Origin: Jacaranda mimosifolia
Taxonomy: Eukaryota; Streptophyta; Magnoliopsida; Lamiales; Bignoniaceae
DNA length: 64,000 nucleotides
Assembly (NCBI GenBank): GCA_018894105.1
Contig: CM032126.1
Location: 24,278,391 to 24,342,390 of the forward strand
Direction of reading: 5' to 3'
Shown here: piece by piece, positions 1 through 11,342 of the stretch
Position numbering within the stretch: position 1 is the stretch's first letter
Layout of the letters: each line of letters begins with the position of its first letter
Made by a program: the position numbers and the translations under genes
Notes under the pieces: model-generated
Database searches by the model: none
What the model saw: the letters and a program-made list of their open reading frames with translations, nothing else
Told to the model about the DNA's origin: nothing

Positions 1-956
1 GGCCTTACTCCACCCCAATACCCTGTGATGGCGTGCCACACATACACATATTTCAACCCATGCTTCTCTTTTGCTATGTTGACAATATTCTTGATCCCCA
101 CAGAAGGGTCCTCCTCCTTTTGGAATTTCTCATTTTCTTTAATTCCGGTTAGCCTCAGCAGCTGTGGTTGCCCAGGCTGTTGTTCTTGCTGTTGTTGATT
201 TTCATCGGATCCCACCGACTGCCAGCCGTCGTCAATGATGACGAATTTGGGAGGAGTGCCGCCGGCCTCAAGGCTCTCGAGACCAGCTTCCACACCCTCT
301 TGGGTCACCTCCTGGTAAAAAGCATCCCATGTGCACCACCCTAAGTAATCCACAATCCCTGGCAACTTCTTCTCATTCCTCAACCTAAAGGTCCCAAGAT
401 GAGATTTTACAGCTTTAATGGCTTCGTATATAGTCCCAAATGGGTCCGTTCCTGCACTAATATACACCGCATGCGTGAAAGAAGACCCAACTGTATCACT
501 ATCCCCACTTTCCAAACACAATTCCAGCTCATCCACATCATTCCCCTGAAGACAAGCTTTAAAGGGCCCTTCAATCAAAGGCAAAAATACAGTGTACACA
601 ATCTTATTCTCCTCATCCCCATCGACATCCGATTCCAAATGGGATCCCTCTTTTGTTTCCACCAGCAAGAACTGTGTCTCCAGTGGGATATCCCGCCCCT
701 TGTCCCCCATTTTCTGAGCCATCCACCATAACTTGAACCTAAAACACGCCAAGAACCGCACATCACGCAGTGCCCCGAGCGAGACCACGTGACGGCTGCT
801 GTCTTGGTCCAGCACGGCCCCCAAAAACATCCCTTCCACCGGCCCCGCCGACGCACCGGAGGTAGCGATCACATTTTCCGGCACGTTGGTGAGTATAGTC
901 CGATCCTTCACCACAAGCCTCCTCTCAGAAATCCGAACTGCTGGCTTAATCGTCAT
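1..956 (-). CDS. RFS6: Raffinose synthase/alkaline alpha-galactosidase family (GH36), 5' part, truncated by window edge
   Basis: The reading frame is open from an ATG at 954-956 to the window edge: 318 codons, no stop and no obvious intron. The protein starts MTIKPAVRIS and carries FRFKLWWMAQKMG (near residue 80), GWCTWDAFY (near 206), KFVIIDDGWQS (near 236) and YVYVWHAITGYWGGVR at the edge. These are hallmarks of the plant raffinose synthase/seed imbibition protein group of GH36. The N-terminus resembles Arabidopsis RFS6/DIN10 more than RFS1 or RFS2. Full-length members have about 750 residues, so over half, including the catalytic Asp region, lies outside. Family members move or release alpha-galactosyl groups of raffinose-type sugars; several act as alkaline alpha-galactosidases, so the 'galactinol-sucrose galactosyltransferase' name is not proof of activity. 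A Gln-rich stretch follows the DDGWQS motif, in a loop variable between paralogues. It is the only convincing host gene here. Confidence 0.93.
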   Translation of the reverse strand, partial: MTIKPAVRISERRLVVKDRTILTNVPENVIATSGASAGPVEGMFLGAVLDQDSSRHVVSLGALRDVRFLACFRFKLWWMAQKMGDKGRDIPLETQFLLVETKEGSHLESDVDGDEENKIVYTVFLPLIEGPFKACLQGNDVDELELCLESGDSDTVGSSFTHAVYISAGTDPFGTIYEAIKAVKSHLGTFRLRNEKKLPGIVDYLGWCTWDAFYQEVTQEGVEAGLESLEAGGTPPKFVIIDDGWQSVGSDENQQQQEQQPGQPQLLRLTGIKENEKFQKEEDPSVGIKNIVNIAKEKHGLKYVYVWHAITGYWGGVR

Positions 957-1004
957 GGGTGATTCTTTATTGGTATTAGCTTCTTTACGTTCTACCTCAC
1001 TACC

Positions 1005-1248
1005 CTGCAAAAAATATAGCTGACTTTTTAACGATTTGCTTAAAACTTCAAAAGTAAAAAAAGTCCCATGTCAAATTAATAAGCACACATTGATTTACAG
1101 TTTCATAAACCAATTTTGGAAGGGGGGGAAAAAAAAGTGAGATCTGCCAAACTTCCAAATCAAAACCAAGAAACACCCACAAGATATGAGGCAAGAAACA
1201 CGGAAAGATTGAAACTTTACCAAGAAATTCTGAGAAAAAGAGACGTAC
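1005..1248 (-). other. Probable 5'UTR intron of the RFS6-like gene
   Basis: Reading the minus strand, a donor GG|GTACGT at 1248 pairs with an acceptor TTTTTTGCAG ending at 1005, giving a 244-nt AT-rich intron. Exon 2 then runs about 48 nt to the ATG. The leader exon upstream is pyrimidine-rich, as plant leaders often are. Inferred from splice-site sequence only. Confidence 0.6.
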
Positions 1249-1400
1249 CCTGTAAGCAAGAATGTGATTAGGTGAAGAAAATGAAAGATAAGAGAACGAA
1301 AAAGAAGAATAACGCGTTTGCCTGAATAGGTTTCTGTTCTTTAAAGGAAGAAAGAAGGCAAAGCGAGAAGTGAATGCGGGAAGGATGTTGAGAAATGGGG

Positions 1401-1408
1401 TATTTATA
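1401..1408 (-). promoter_or_regulatory. TATA box of the RFS6-like gene
   Basis: The minus strand reads CACTATAAATACCCC, a near-consensus plant TATA box. A start site about 30 bp downstream (near 1370-1378) would give a leader of about 125 nt before the proposed 5'UTR intron. Confidence 0.7.
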
Positions 1409-1610
1409 GTGGTGGGAGGAATGTTGGAACTGTGAATTGAGATTGAGAGGGAAGGTACCATCGTTGATGATGGTTCTGAGTTGCACCTGTCCCCTCCCTC
1501 TCTCTCTCCCCACGGTTTCTTGCTTGGGATTGGATAAAATATCAAATGTATCAGACGGCGTAAAAGAGGTTTCCCCCTTGATTTGGTCGAAGTCCAAACG
1601 GTTGATAAGT

Positions 1611-1621
1611 TGCCACGTCGG
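1611..1621 (-). promoter_or_regulatory. Overlapping DRE and ABRE cores in RFS6-like promoter
   Basis: The minus strand reads CCGACGTGGCA. It holds a dehydration-response core (CCGAC) overlapping an ABA-response core (ACGTGGC), about 200 bp upstream of the TATA box. Raffinose-family sugar genes are commonly induced by cold, drought or ABA, so a functional site is plausible, but only the motif is seen. Confidence 0.4.
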
Positions 1622-1861
1622 ATCCGCGGCATGACAGCACACATTTCTAACCACCTACTTCCTGTTTTTACTTTTTTCTATTGCAAGTTTGGTCATTTCT
1701 GCGTCACCAGATTGACTAAGGAAAAATCCAAATTGAGATGAAAATGTTTGTAATGTCATAACGTATGAATTTCTTGCTCTATTGGTGATACTATTACTCC
1801 CTAAAATTCTGTTCCAAATTTTGCTAGGTCGAATTTCGTGCCATTTATTTAAATTATTAAT

Positions 1862-2589
1862 TTGACGTGATAAAATATATATAATATTTTTTATTTATTT
1901 ATTTTTATATAATGAATTTATTCTATTAATTTTAATATATTTATTTGACACATTCATTGTATGTGATAAAATATATATAATAACAATATTTATTTATTTT
2001 TATATAATGAAATTTATTCTAATAATTTTAATATATTTATTTAATTTTTTTAATAAATAAGAACTAAAAAAATTATGATAAAATGATTGAAATAAAATGA
2101 ATAAGTTATAAATAGTAGTTATTATTAGAATTAAAAAAAAGAAGTGGGGGCATTATAGGCAAATTATTCAAAAATACATTAGGAGAGAGGTAAGTGCTTT
2201 ATTAATAACTAGTAATTTGACACATTCAATACATGTGCTAAAATTTCTATAATATTTTTTTTCTAATAACAATATTTATTTATTTTTTATATAATATAAA
2301 TTTGTTTTATAATTTTAACATATTTATTTAACTTTTTATAAATAAAAATTAAAAAATTATGAGAAAATGGTGATTGTAGACATAAATAGGTGAGTTATAA
2401 ATAATAGTCATTATATAACTTTGAATTATTGAAATTAAAAGAAAGAAATGCAGGTATTTGGGATAAATCATCTAAAAAACACACCAAATGAGAGGTATGA
2501 ATTTATTAATAGTATAAATATAGATATAAAAAAAATTATGAAATCAAATGGAAGGTATGTGTTTTATCAATAGAATAGATAAAGATAAA
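1862..2589. repeat. Imperfect AT-rich direct repeats
   Basis: A segment starting ATTTGACACATTCA recurs about 275 bp apart (near 1945 and 2217), each followed by similar ATATTTATTTATTTTTATA tracts. A motif of the form GAGAGGTATG...TTTATTAATAG occurs three times (near 2183, 2492, 2553). The layout suggests an old non-coding transposon relic; no termini can be fixed. Confidence 0.4.
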
Positions 2590-2739
2590 AAAAATATGAA
2601 TTGTTGTATTCAATGTAATAATATAATTTATTTTTTTCAAATTACTACAAATCATTGCTAAAGATATTTTTATTAAGATCATCTTATCAAATTAATCTCT
2701 CATTAATTAATAATTACTCAGAACGAAAATGATAGGCCA

Positions 2740-3000
2740 AGTCTTGTGTTAGGTCTGGGCTCTGGACAGATAGATCTAAAACCACTCGACGTGTCACGAA
2801 TTTTCTATACACTTAAGGACAGTGAGTCCCAACCTAGGACACGTGTACCCTCAGTAGTGGATGATCGAAAAGAATGGCGCTCCACGTCTACATTTTAGGT
2901 CTTCCCGTGTCCGCTTGTTGGATGGACACACGTGGAAACAGCAGAGATCGAGGCCATCCCACGGCTGGCATTTCGTGCGACAGTTGATGTGGATTGGGAC
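2740..3000. promoter_or_regulatory. GC-richer island with G-box motifs upstream of the RFS6-like gene
   Basis: In strongly AT-rich surroundings, this block holds two CACGTG cores (2840-2845 within ACACGTGT; 2929-2934 within ACACGTGGA), plus TCCACGTC at 2881 and CGACGTGTCACG near 2790. Such clusters are typical of ABA/light-responsive promoters. It lies about 1.4-1.5 kb upstream of the RFS6-like start site and could be distal promoter sequence or the edge of another transcription unit. No ORF was found. Confidence 0.35.
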
Positions 3001-3838
3001 TTTTTTTAATTATTATAAATAAATAAATGGGTCAATCATGGCGCTGGCGGATGGGTAATTGTAATAATATTCGTTCATGCCAATCAAGAAGCCGGTAAAC
3101 TTCACCGCCATTTTGAATATTTTAGAACTTTCCATTTCCAGAACATAATGAAAATATCCTGTGGGGGGTGATAAGTAATCATGAATGCAATTCAGATATG
3201 CTATATGTTTGATGGTACACAGTGAATCATTCTTAATTACATGTTTTTTGGCTATTACAAATATTAAATTTTTGTGGCCAGAATATTTTCTATGGATTAG
3301 GTATGGATGACAATTAATTCTAAGACTCAAGTAAAGAGATTGTGTGTTAAATTTGAGACAAACAATTCTTTCAAGTTCTTAATCTAATTAATTCATTATT
3401 GATTTTGTGATGTTATTTTTCAAAAGCCACTAAAACCCTATATTTTTATAGCAATCATCATCATCATCATCACCACATCAATTATGTGTATCAATGGGGC
3501 AAACAACAAATAGATATAACTATTTAAAATCAAAAATTTTGAGATGATTTTAATTAAAATTATATAGTATCTACAAAAAAAAAAAAACTCATTCATCAAT
3601 GGAAAATTTGTGACGAATGAGTTTTTTTATTACATATCGATCAAATCAAATTGAAATGGATCTTCTACAGATTATTAATGAATTTAAAAAAATAGCTATA
3701 TATATTGATAATAATATTTGTGACGTATATGAAAAGTTTGTATTAATATGAAGAGCTCCTTACGAATTTCATAACCTTAAACATCATAATCGAATGATTT
3801 TCTAATTCATGATGAAAATTTCATTGTAAAATTAATTT

Positions 3839-4171
3839 TGTGACACATGCACTTTATTTTTGTGACAGAAATAACTAACAATGAAGTAGGCACTAACAAA
3901 TTTATTGAAAAAAATCATTACGGTATCATATTTTGCAACATATTTTATTAAGTTTACGATAAATCTTTTCGTTGTTGAAAGAGTATCCTTTTATAGTCAA
4001 ATATGTGTGACGTACTTTATTTTCGTGACAAAAATAACCTGCAATGAAGCATTTATGTTAGCGAATTTATTAAATAAATCCATCATAATATCATATTTTG
4101 CAACATATTTTATTACATAACAATAAATTTGTTCACTGTTGAAAGAGTGTCTTTTTTAATAGTGAAATATA
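3839..4171. repeat. 167-bp tandem duplication
   Basis: Two adjacent copies (3839-4005 and 4006-4171) each begin TGTGAC and share CATATTTTGCAACATATTTT and GTTGAAAGAGT in the same order. The copies are clearly diverged. More weakly related TGTGACGTA-type sequence lies just upstream near 3720. Confidence 0.65.
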
Positions 4172-4669
4172 AGAGATTTAAACAGTAAACAAGCCAACAA
4201 ATAACTATATATAAGAGAGATTTAAACAGCGTTTGGAGACTCTTAAAAGCTCTTCCAGATTTGGAGATCTGCACCTCAAAGACTCTTGAAAAAGTTGGGA
4301 GACATACTCCACTACTTTTAGGATGTCACTTTATAACATTAAACAGTAAATATATATATATATATATATATTTATGACCCGACATAGATACGGTTGATCC
4401 AAACAGAATTAGGTTATGACCCTTGGAACCTCTGAAACAGTCAAACGGAAAATGATAATTAGTTTGGGCGGCCGAAAGAGAAAAGACACCCTCCACTGAA
4501 CCCATTAAAAACTGTAATCATTGAGATTAGACGACGTGGAACATTTTTCTTCCCGTCAACCCATCATTATTTATAATAATAAGTTAAAAACAGCCAATGA
4601 CTGATTGTATCGTCTGCATTTCTCGCACTAACTGCGTAACTAAGTGCTGTTACGCAATACATACACTTA

Positions 4670-4684
4670 CAGCCGGTTTGGTCG

Positions 4685-4716
<32 letters not shown>

Positions 4717-5030
4717 TTTTTAATATTTTTAAATTTTAAAAAATTAGTTAGAGTAAATTGGTTCAAAATAAATTTGCATTTGGATAGTATGTTGGAAAAA
4801 TAATGATTATATAAGGTTTAATAAGTTGTAGGTGGAGAGATATAAAAATAATAAAAAAGAGAAAGAAGCTATATAAGTTATTGGGAGAAGATATATTGAT
4901 TATTGAAAAATATATTTTAAAATAAAAATAAATTAAAATATTAATAAAAATAATGATAAGTTGTTGATAATTTATTTTTTAATAATAAAAATGCGTAAAA
5001 ATGAATTTAAAAACATAAACAAACTAGCAG
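4670..5030 (+). mobile_element. MITE family M1, copy 1
   Basis: The ends read CAGCCGGTTTGG and, inverted, CTGCTAGTTTGT, flanked on both sides by TA. The interior shares long blocks (for example GAAAAATAATGATTAT, then GTGGAGAGATATAAAAATAAT) with the reverse complement of 7565-7948. An (AT)n tract follows the left end. Non-coding, about 360 bp; a TA target duplication is plausible but not proven. Confidence 0.5.
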
Positions 5031-5243
5031 TAATATTCAGATATACGTTGGAATTTTTCAATGCAATGCTTGTATAATTCAACACTAATAATAAATAACA
5101 TATAATTGAAAAGTTATTTTCTGTTGGTTTTCAATTGAAACACGCGAAATGAGTGTGAATCTTTTCTTTTTCTTTTTCTTTTTCTTTTCTTTTCTTAAAA
5201 AAGTCACGTTTCTTGTTTTCTTGAATGATTTGTAATTTTATTT

Positions 5244-6161
5244 GGGTAATTAGCACTTTGCACCCTAAAAACACATTTAAAAGCCACATTGAACTCTCAA
5301 AACACAAAAATGGCAGAATGCATCTTGAAAATATATTTTTTTTGGCAAGTTGCACCCCAAAATGTTTTTTTGTCAAAATAACTCAATTTAAGTGAGGTAA
5401 AAATGTTCAAATACCTATTAGACAACTTTCTTACCATATGTAGAAAGTCAAAACTCCTGTATAAATCCAAAAAAAATAAAAAGAAAATGAAGATGACAAA
5501 TAATGGAACAACCAAACTCATGCCATCAATTAACTTATCCAAAAAAAAAAAATTGAAAAAAAATCATGCCATCATTTAATCACTTTTATTTTTTCTTTTT
5601 TTAAAAACTCAATTTCAAGTCTTTTTTCTTCTTATTATTGTCATCATTTTTCCATTCAAAATTAGTACTTTAAAATGACAAAGAGAACACTATTTTCTTA
5701 CCAAAAGATGATTTCAATAAAAGAATTGCAAGGAAAAAAAAAAATCTTACCATAATCAGAAGGCTGAAGATTATTCCTCAATTTCCACACCATGGCTCTG
5801 ATGGTCATTGAAATTTAAGGCTAATTTTCTGATATTTTGAGTTTTGAGATGATGATTGAATGATTATGAGAAAATCCTATGTGAATTTGGGGATGGATAA
5901 CTCTCTTTATCCCTTTTTTACACATGTTAGTTTTTTGGAAGGAAAGTAAAGTAAATTTTGAAGTTTAAGTGAGATATTAATCCTAGAAGGTGCTTGGACA
6001 TTTTTGCCCTCCCTTAAATTGAGTTATTTTGACAAAAAATCACTTTGGGGTGTAATTTGCCAAATGAAATATATTTTCAGGGTGTATTATGTTATTTTGT
6101 TGTTTTGATGGTGCAAAGTGACTTTTAAATGTGTTTTTAGGGTGCAAAGTGCCAATTACCC
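5244..6161. mobile_element. Non-autonomous Mutator-like element with long terminal inverted repeats
   Basis: The element begins GGGTAATTAGCACTTTGCAC and ends with the near-perfect inverse GTGCAAAGTGCCAATTACCC. The inverted repeats extend about 170 bp on each side (about 5244-5418 and 5987-6161). It is flanked by an exact 10-bp direct repeat AATTTTATTT (5234-5243 and 6162-6171). Long TIRs with 9-11-bp target duplications are diagnostic of TIR-type MULEs. The ~570-bp interior encodes nothing recognisable, so this is a deletion derivative or a Pack-MULE with unrecognised cargo. Confidence 0.85.
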
Positions 6162-6207
6162 AATTTTATTTTAATATTTTTATGATTCGTCGTATATCAA
6201 TATCTAG

Positions 6208-6543
6208 GCTTTGTTTGGTTATGTTTTCCTGAAACAACATTGTTTTGGGAAACATAACCAAATATATCCTCATTTTTTCTCCAAAACGTACATTTTTTAA
6301 TATATACATACATATTATATATATATATTATATTTTATTATTATTCTAACATTAAAATAATAACTCAATACCATTTTCACCCCCAAAAACCCAACAAAAA
6401 AAAATATTGATTTAACTGTTACAATAAAAAAATGTCTCATCCAAAACATAAATAAAATATCAAAAAATAATTTTCACATTCTTCAATAATTCATTCTCCT
6501 AAAACACATAATAAAATCAAACAAAAAACATAACCAAATGCAA
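6208..6543. mobile_element. MITE family M2, copy 1
   Basis: The ends contain TTTGGTTATGTTTT and its inverse AACATAACCAAATG. The left end also holds an internal foldback (GGTTATGTTTTCC...GGAAACATAACC). The interior resembles 38930-39243 in content and order. Exact ends and target duplication are unclear. Confidence 0.4.
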
Positions 6544-7564
6544 CTCTAGTGATTTCTAAATTTATCTAAATAATGTTTGAATGAATACTAAGAAGTAAGA
6601 GATGGGTCCCAACAAAAATGTTATAAAATTTAGATGGTGTATGTTTAACTAAATTTATTTATAAAATTTCAAAATTCTTAAACTATTTAAATAAATTACA
6701 ATTTTAAAATTTATAAAATATTAATTAATAACGATAATTTTGTAATTAATATAGTTATAATTAAATAATTTTTTAAATTTTAAAAATATGAACTCGTTAT
6801 TGTACTTTAAAGAGTTAATAAGATCATAAAATTATTTTTAGAGTTTATAAACTTTTTTTTTAAAAAATTTACTAAATACTTTATGATATTTTATAAGTTT
6901 TCAAATATCGTATAAGATATTTTAAAAAGTTCATAAGTTCACCAAAACTCCTTCTCAGTTTTGAATGCTTTATTTTCACTTTCTAGCGAAATTCGAATTT
7001 GGTATAATTCTTCATGCTCTTTTACTTAGTATAAAGCCTCCAATCTCAAATTTATAAATCATATCATTTGTTTTAAATGTTTATATTTTATTTCCTAAAA
7101 TTTATTTATTTTCACTAATGTATTCTCTAACTTGGCTAAGGTTGTAATTGAATCAAGTCAAAGCAACATATATGCTGCTATTTAAGCTTGTTTGAATTTT
7201 TATTAATTTTAAAAATTAATTAAAATTTACTTTTGTCAATTGAAACAAGTTTGAACAAGCTTTAATTGACTCAAATATGAATAAAGCTCAAATAATTTGA
7301 TAGTATTATACATATTTTAATTTTCTTTTAAATTTTATAAAATGATAAAAATGCGTTTACATTTTGTTTGTTAAATTTAGCGAATTTGAAACTAACTTTT
7401 AATAATTAATGTCGATGCAAGCATACAAATTTTGATATATTCTTTAACCCTAGTCTCACTCAAAATTATTACGTAATACAACTAATTTTCACTTATTATC
7501 TTTGAAACAATAATGAAAAGGAAAGAAAAACAAATTATGTTTTTCTATTTTGATCTAAAACTTA
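6544..7564. other. AT-rich intergenic DNA, no gene seen
   Basis: Only A/T-rich sequence with short homopolymers. Around 7140-7290, CAAGCTT/AAGCTTG and TTGAATCAAGTCAA-type inverted repeats suggest a decayed DNA transposon, but no termini can be assigned. Confidence 0.5.
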
Positions 7565-7948
7565 GTGCCTGTTTGGTTTCAAATTCAAAACCCCTTTCCA
7601 CATTTTTTACTATTTCAAAAATAAAACGCATCATTTTATACACATTTTTACCCGATATCATTTTTATTTCCATTTTCAAAACACATTCCCTAATAACCTA
7701 TATATCTTCTTAACTTATACATCTTCTCCAAATAACATATATATATATATATATATATATATCTTCTCTCTGTTTCATTATTTTTATCTCTCTCCACATA
7801 TAACCTGCTAAACTCAACATAATCATTATTTTTCTAACAATTCATCCAAATATAAATTTATTTTCAATTTATTTTCACTAATTACTTTATAATATTTTGA
7901 AAATGATGAAAATAAAAACTAGAAATGAAAATAAAACCAAACGGGCAG
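7565..7948 (-). mobile_element. MITE family M1, copy 2 (opposite orientation)
   Basis: The ends are GTGCCTGTTTGGTTTC and, inverted, CTGCCCGTTTGGTTTT, again with TA immediately outside both ends. The reverse complement of the interior matches 4670-5030 over several blocks, including the (AT)n tract, here at 7738-7762. About 384 bp, non-coding. Confidence 0.55.
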
Positions 7949-8373
7949 TAAGATTAATTGTTAGCTATAGGGTCGGGGCAGAAGGAGTTTTGGAATTGAA
8001 AATGACTGTAAATTATTTGTGCTATGTCTTTTTCTTTTTGGTTTCTTTTTTTTTTTTTTTTGGATAATTTTGTGCTATGTCATTTACAACAGGGATGTGA
8101 TATTATTTGTATCAGTGCCAAGAGAAATTATTATCCGAATTAATCATTACTTTGGCACTAATCATATTTAAATAAGCATTGTATGAAAGTATTTTAAATT
8201 TATTATTCTTTTTTTATTTAACATGCAAGTATATCAAGTATTTAAACTATAAATTTCATATATATAAATGTTAAGTTTTTACGCTTTAGGTGAACTGATT
8301 ACTCAATTATATTTCAAATTTGATGTTCTACATTTGCGCCCTAATTATTATATAATTAATAGGCAAAGGTTAG

Positions 8374-9049
8374 TGATATAGGGTGGCCCAAATACCTTGG
8401 CCCAAACCAAGCTGGCCCAGAGACGCAGCACCAGACCCAATCTTGCATCTGAGGCCCATAGGTGCAATCGACCTCGATCTTGATTGTGCCTCCGTGACAG
8501 AACGGCGTCTGGTCGACCAAGTCGACCAGAAGAGGTCAAGATAGTACAGTACTCTGCCACCGTATTAAATGCACTGACGGGCGGCCTGCCTCTGCATTAA
8601 TGGCGCATGCCGCCCCCCCTCACCGCCTGACACAGCAAGCGCCTCAACAGTGTACTATCATGTCCTTAAAACCTGGAATGGCAGTTATTTGGAAATATGC
8701 AGGGAGAGGAAGTTACTAACCGCCCCTTGCACAAGGGTAAAGACTCCTAAATGCATCAGGGGCATCTCAGACCATTCCCTAAAAAGGAGAAGGCTATAAA
8801 TACTCTCATTTCAACCTTTCTAAGGTACGCACTCATACATACACAAAGCCCTTACTCCGCTGCTCGATATATCTTGTCGATCTGTACTGACTTGAGCGTC
8901 GAAGGGCCTAAGCCAAGGGCTCCTTGGCTAGCCTAACGTTTGCTGTGATTGCAGGATTCGTCTCACCTGAACAAGAATACCGACCAGAGAGGTTGAGTCC
9001 CATTCAAACTCGTAGTTGGACCAATACCCAACAAATCAAACCCTCATCA
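8374..9049 (+). repeat. 5' LTR of the Tat element
   Basis: 676 bp, TG...CA, with a TATA box (TATAAATA) at 8795-8802 preceded by GGC. Compared with the 3' LTR it has an extra ~9-bp GTCGACCAA-type duplication near 8515. Transcription should start about 25-30 bp after the TATA box. Confidence 0.95.
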
Positions 9050-9068
9050 TTTAGAGCCGTCTGTGGGA
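9050..9068 (+). promoter_or_regulatory. Primer binding site region of the Tat element
   Basis: Directly after the LTR the sequence reads TTTAGAGCCGTCTGTGGGA. It resembles the GCGCCGTCTGTGGG-type site found after the 5' LTR in many plant Tat elements. Which tRNA primes it cannot be decided from sequence alone. Confidence 0.6.
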
Positions 9069-9091
9069 AAACTCTAAATCCTCTATCGAAA

Positions 9092-10803
9092 ATGGAGAAC
9101 ATCAGGCGAGCTCCCTCTGGGAGAGAAGAAAACAAGAGGTCTAGTTCGCCTCCCCTTCGGCCTCACCCAGAACCGAATGCCCAAGGATCCAGCGCCGCCT
9201 GAGCCTCTGGTCACATTAACGATACCCCAGTTGATGCAACTCATTAGCGAGCAAATCTTGGCACAAATTTCTGCTAAGCTCTCAGGCGCATTGCACCGAC
9301 ACGCCATGCAATTGGAGCCGCGGCCAGTGCCACACCCCAGCCTACCTCATCGGAGAGAGGGCGGCCTGAGGAGATCTCTCAGCGACCAGAATCTCGAAGG
9401 CCCCCATCAAGAAAAGAATTGAGCCCGGGCCGCTTTCCTAGAGAAATGGCATGTCCCTCGCCGCGGGAGGAGGTAGCAGATTCTGTTGACCACGGCGCTT
9501 GACCCCTTCGAGCCTAGTAGCGCGATAGGGTCGAGCGTTCAAGATTCCGACAGGGCAAAAATGTGTCCCAAGCAGATTAGCAGAAATGAAAGGAGGTATC
9601 CAACCAAGTACAACAGCTGAACAGACGCCTAGACGAAATCTCGAGGTGGAATGTAGAAAGGACTCTCCACCTGAAAGGGCAACAGAGGCTCCGTAGGGAG
9701 CGAGACTCACCATTTGTCCAAGAGATCATTGATGAGCACATTGCTGTTGACGCCAAGATCCCGATTGGACTACCAAGGTATGACGGCTTAACAGACCCAA
9801 ATGAACACCTGTTGCAATTTGAGCACATGATGCAACTGCATGGGCATAATGAATACATCCACACAAAGATGTTGGTAACTATATTTCAGGGAGTGGCACT
9901 CAATTGGTTTGTGAAGCTGGAGCCGGCATCTATTCTCTTATGACCAACTGTGTGATAAGTTCTTGCATCAATTTGCAAGTAGGAGAAAAGCTAAACTCCC
10001 CCATACACACTTGCACACGGTGAAGCAAAATGAAGGAAAGTCCCTCCATGATTTTTTCACCAAATTCAATATGGAAGTACTGAAGATTGATAGCCCGATG
10101 ATTGAGTTCTTAATAGATGTGCTTTTCCTGGGCCTGAAACACAAGGAATGTGCAAATGCGCTTGTGCGCGAGTAGCCCAGGTCAATGGAAGAGCTCCTCA
10201 ACCTCGTTGAAAGATACATGACCTAAGAAGAGATGAACAAGTTGAAATATGGCAGCTTGGAAGTCGACAAAAAGAAAAACAAAGAGAAAGATGACCGTCA
10301 GGTCAGATAGGGGCGTCATTCCCCAATAAAATGATTCCACGACTATACCCCGCTCAACCTCCCAAGGAAAGAGGTGTTGTTTTCCATACAGCATTAGAAC
10401 CTACTCAAGAAGCCCAGAAAAATCACAGAAACTGAAGCCATGAAAAAATCAAAGAAATACTTCCATTTCCATAGGCAAAAAGGACATGACACGGAGGAGT
10501 GCTTCAACTTGAAAGATGAGATTGAAAGACTGATAAGACAAGGCCATCTAAAAAAGTTTGTCGAGGAGCAGGCCAGGCGAGAAGAGGGTAGGACCGATCG
10601 GACTCCCCGTAGAGAAAGATCGATCAGCCCGAGAAGAGAAGAAAAAGGGAAAAGACCTGCCCAACAACCCCTCCCGCCCATTCGAGGAGTCATTAACATG
10701 ATTGCGGGAGGCCCCGCGGGAGAAGATTCCCGGAATGTAAGAAAGCAAACGCAAAGACAACTTGACTCGACCAAACCGTCCAAGGTCGAGACAGTTTTCT
10801 AAC
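9092..10803 (+). pseudogene. gag: gag of the Tat element, frameshifted
   Basis: The capsid precursor is recognisable in pieces. An N-terminal Pro/Ser-rich part starts at ATG 9092 and shifts frame near 9180. A conserved core has IPIGLPRYDGLTDPNEHL (near 9760), GVALNWFVKL (near 9892) and DKFLHQFASRRKA (near 9955). A C-terminal part has GHDTEECFNLKDEIERLIRQG (from about 10488). The last is the Tat zinc-finger-like motif, but the usual first Cys is replaced (YFHFH). In-frame stops lie near 10173, 10224, 10306 and 10330. The protein would package element RNA; as it stands it cannot be made intact. Confidence 0.85.
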
Positions 10804-10853
10804 TATCAACTAATGCCTAACCAATCTCCTTCAGTGACTCAGACCTCGACCAT

Positions 10854-11342
10854 ATGGAGAACCAGGGAGTCGACAGGAAAATAGACTGCCCCATAGTAGT
10901 AACCCTTGAAATTGCCAACTTCGAGGTCAGGAAGATACTAGTCGATAATGGGAGCTCGGTGAACATCATGTTCTTGTCTACTTTAAACAGAATGAAATTG
11001 GGGAAGCTAAAGTTTGATCCAGTCAAAACACCCTTGGTCGGATTTGGTGGGTCCAAGATCATCCCTGAAGGATCCATCAATCTTTCCATAATATTTGGAC
11101 AAGGCCCCCGCAGCCGAACATTGATGATCAATTATCTGGTGGTCGACGCCCCATTTGCATACAATGTCATCGTGGGTCGACCAACCCTCAATGACTTCAG
11201 AGCCATCGTCTTCAATTACCACATGAAGATAAAGTTCCCGACCCCGGCCGGAGTAGGGGAACTCTTATGTAACTCAAGGACGCATGGCGCTGTTACACCA
11301 TTTCCGTTGACTCCAATGAGCAGAAGAAACGACCCGAATTGA
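10854..11342 (+). pseudogene. Aspartic protease of the Tat element
   Basis: This 162-codon frame contains the retroviral-type protease signature ILVDNGSSVNIMFL (active site DNG rather than DTG/DSG) and the downstream APFAYNVIVGRPTLNDF, both typical of Tat proteases. The protease would cut the Gag-Pol polyprotein. The frame ends by a one-base shift near 11280-11295. Beyond that point the sequence matches family members in another frame, which leads into reverse transcriptase. Confidence 0.85.

Noticed and set aside
575..856. 93-codon minus-strand frame
   Set aside because: Shadow of the RFS6-like coding sequence in another frame.
1048..1644. 198-codon minus-strand frame over the RFS6-like leader and promoter
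   Set aside because: It spans the TATA box, leader and 5'UTR intron of a clear gene, has a low-complexity Ser/Phe-rich product and no domain.
8751..8936. 61-codon frame repeated at 18680-18865
   Set aside because: Lies inside the two LTRs of the Tat element and is repeated only because the LTRs are; no protein similarity.
10394..10783. 129-codon minus-strand frame in the gag region
   Set aside because: Antisense shadow of the gag zinc-finger segment; no domain.
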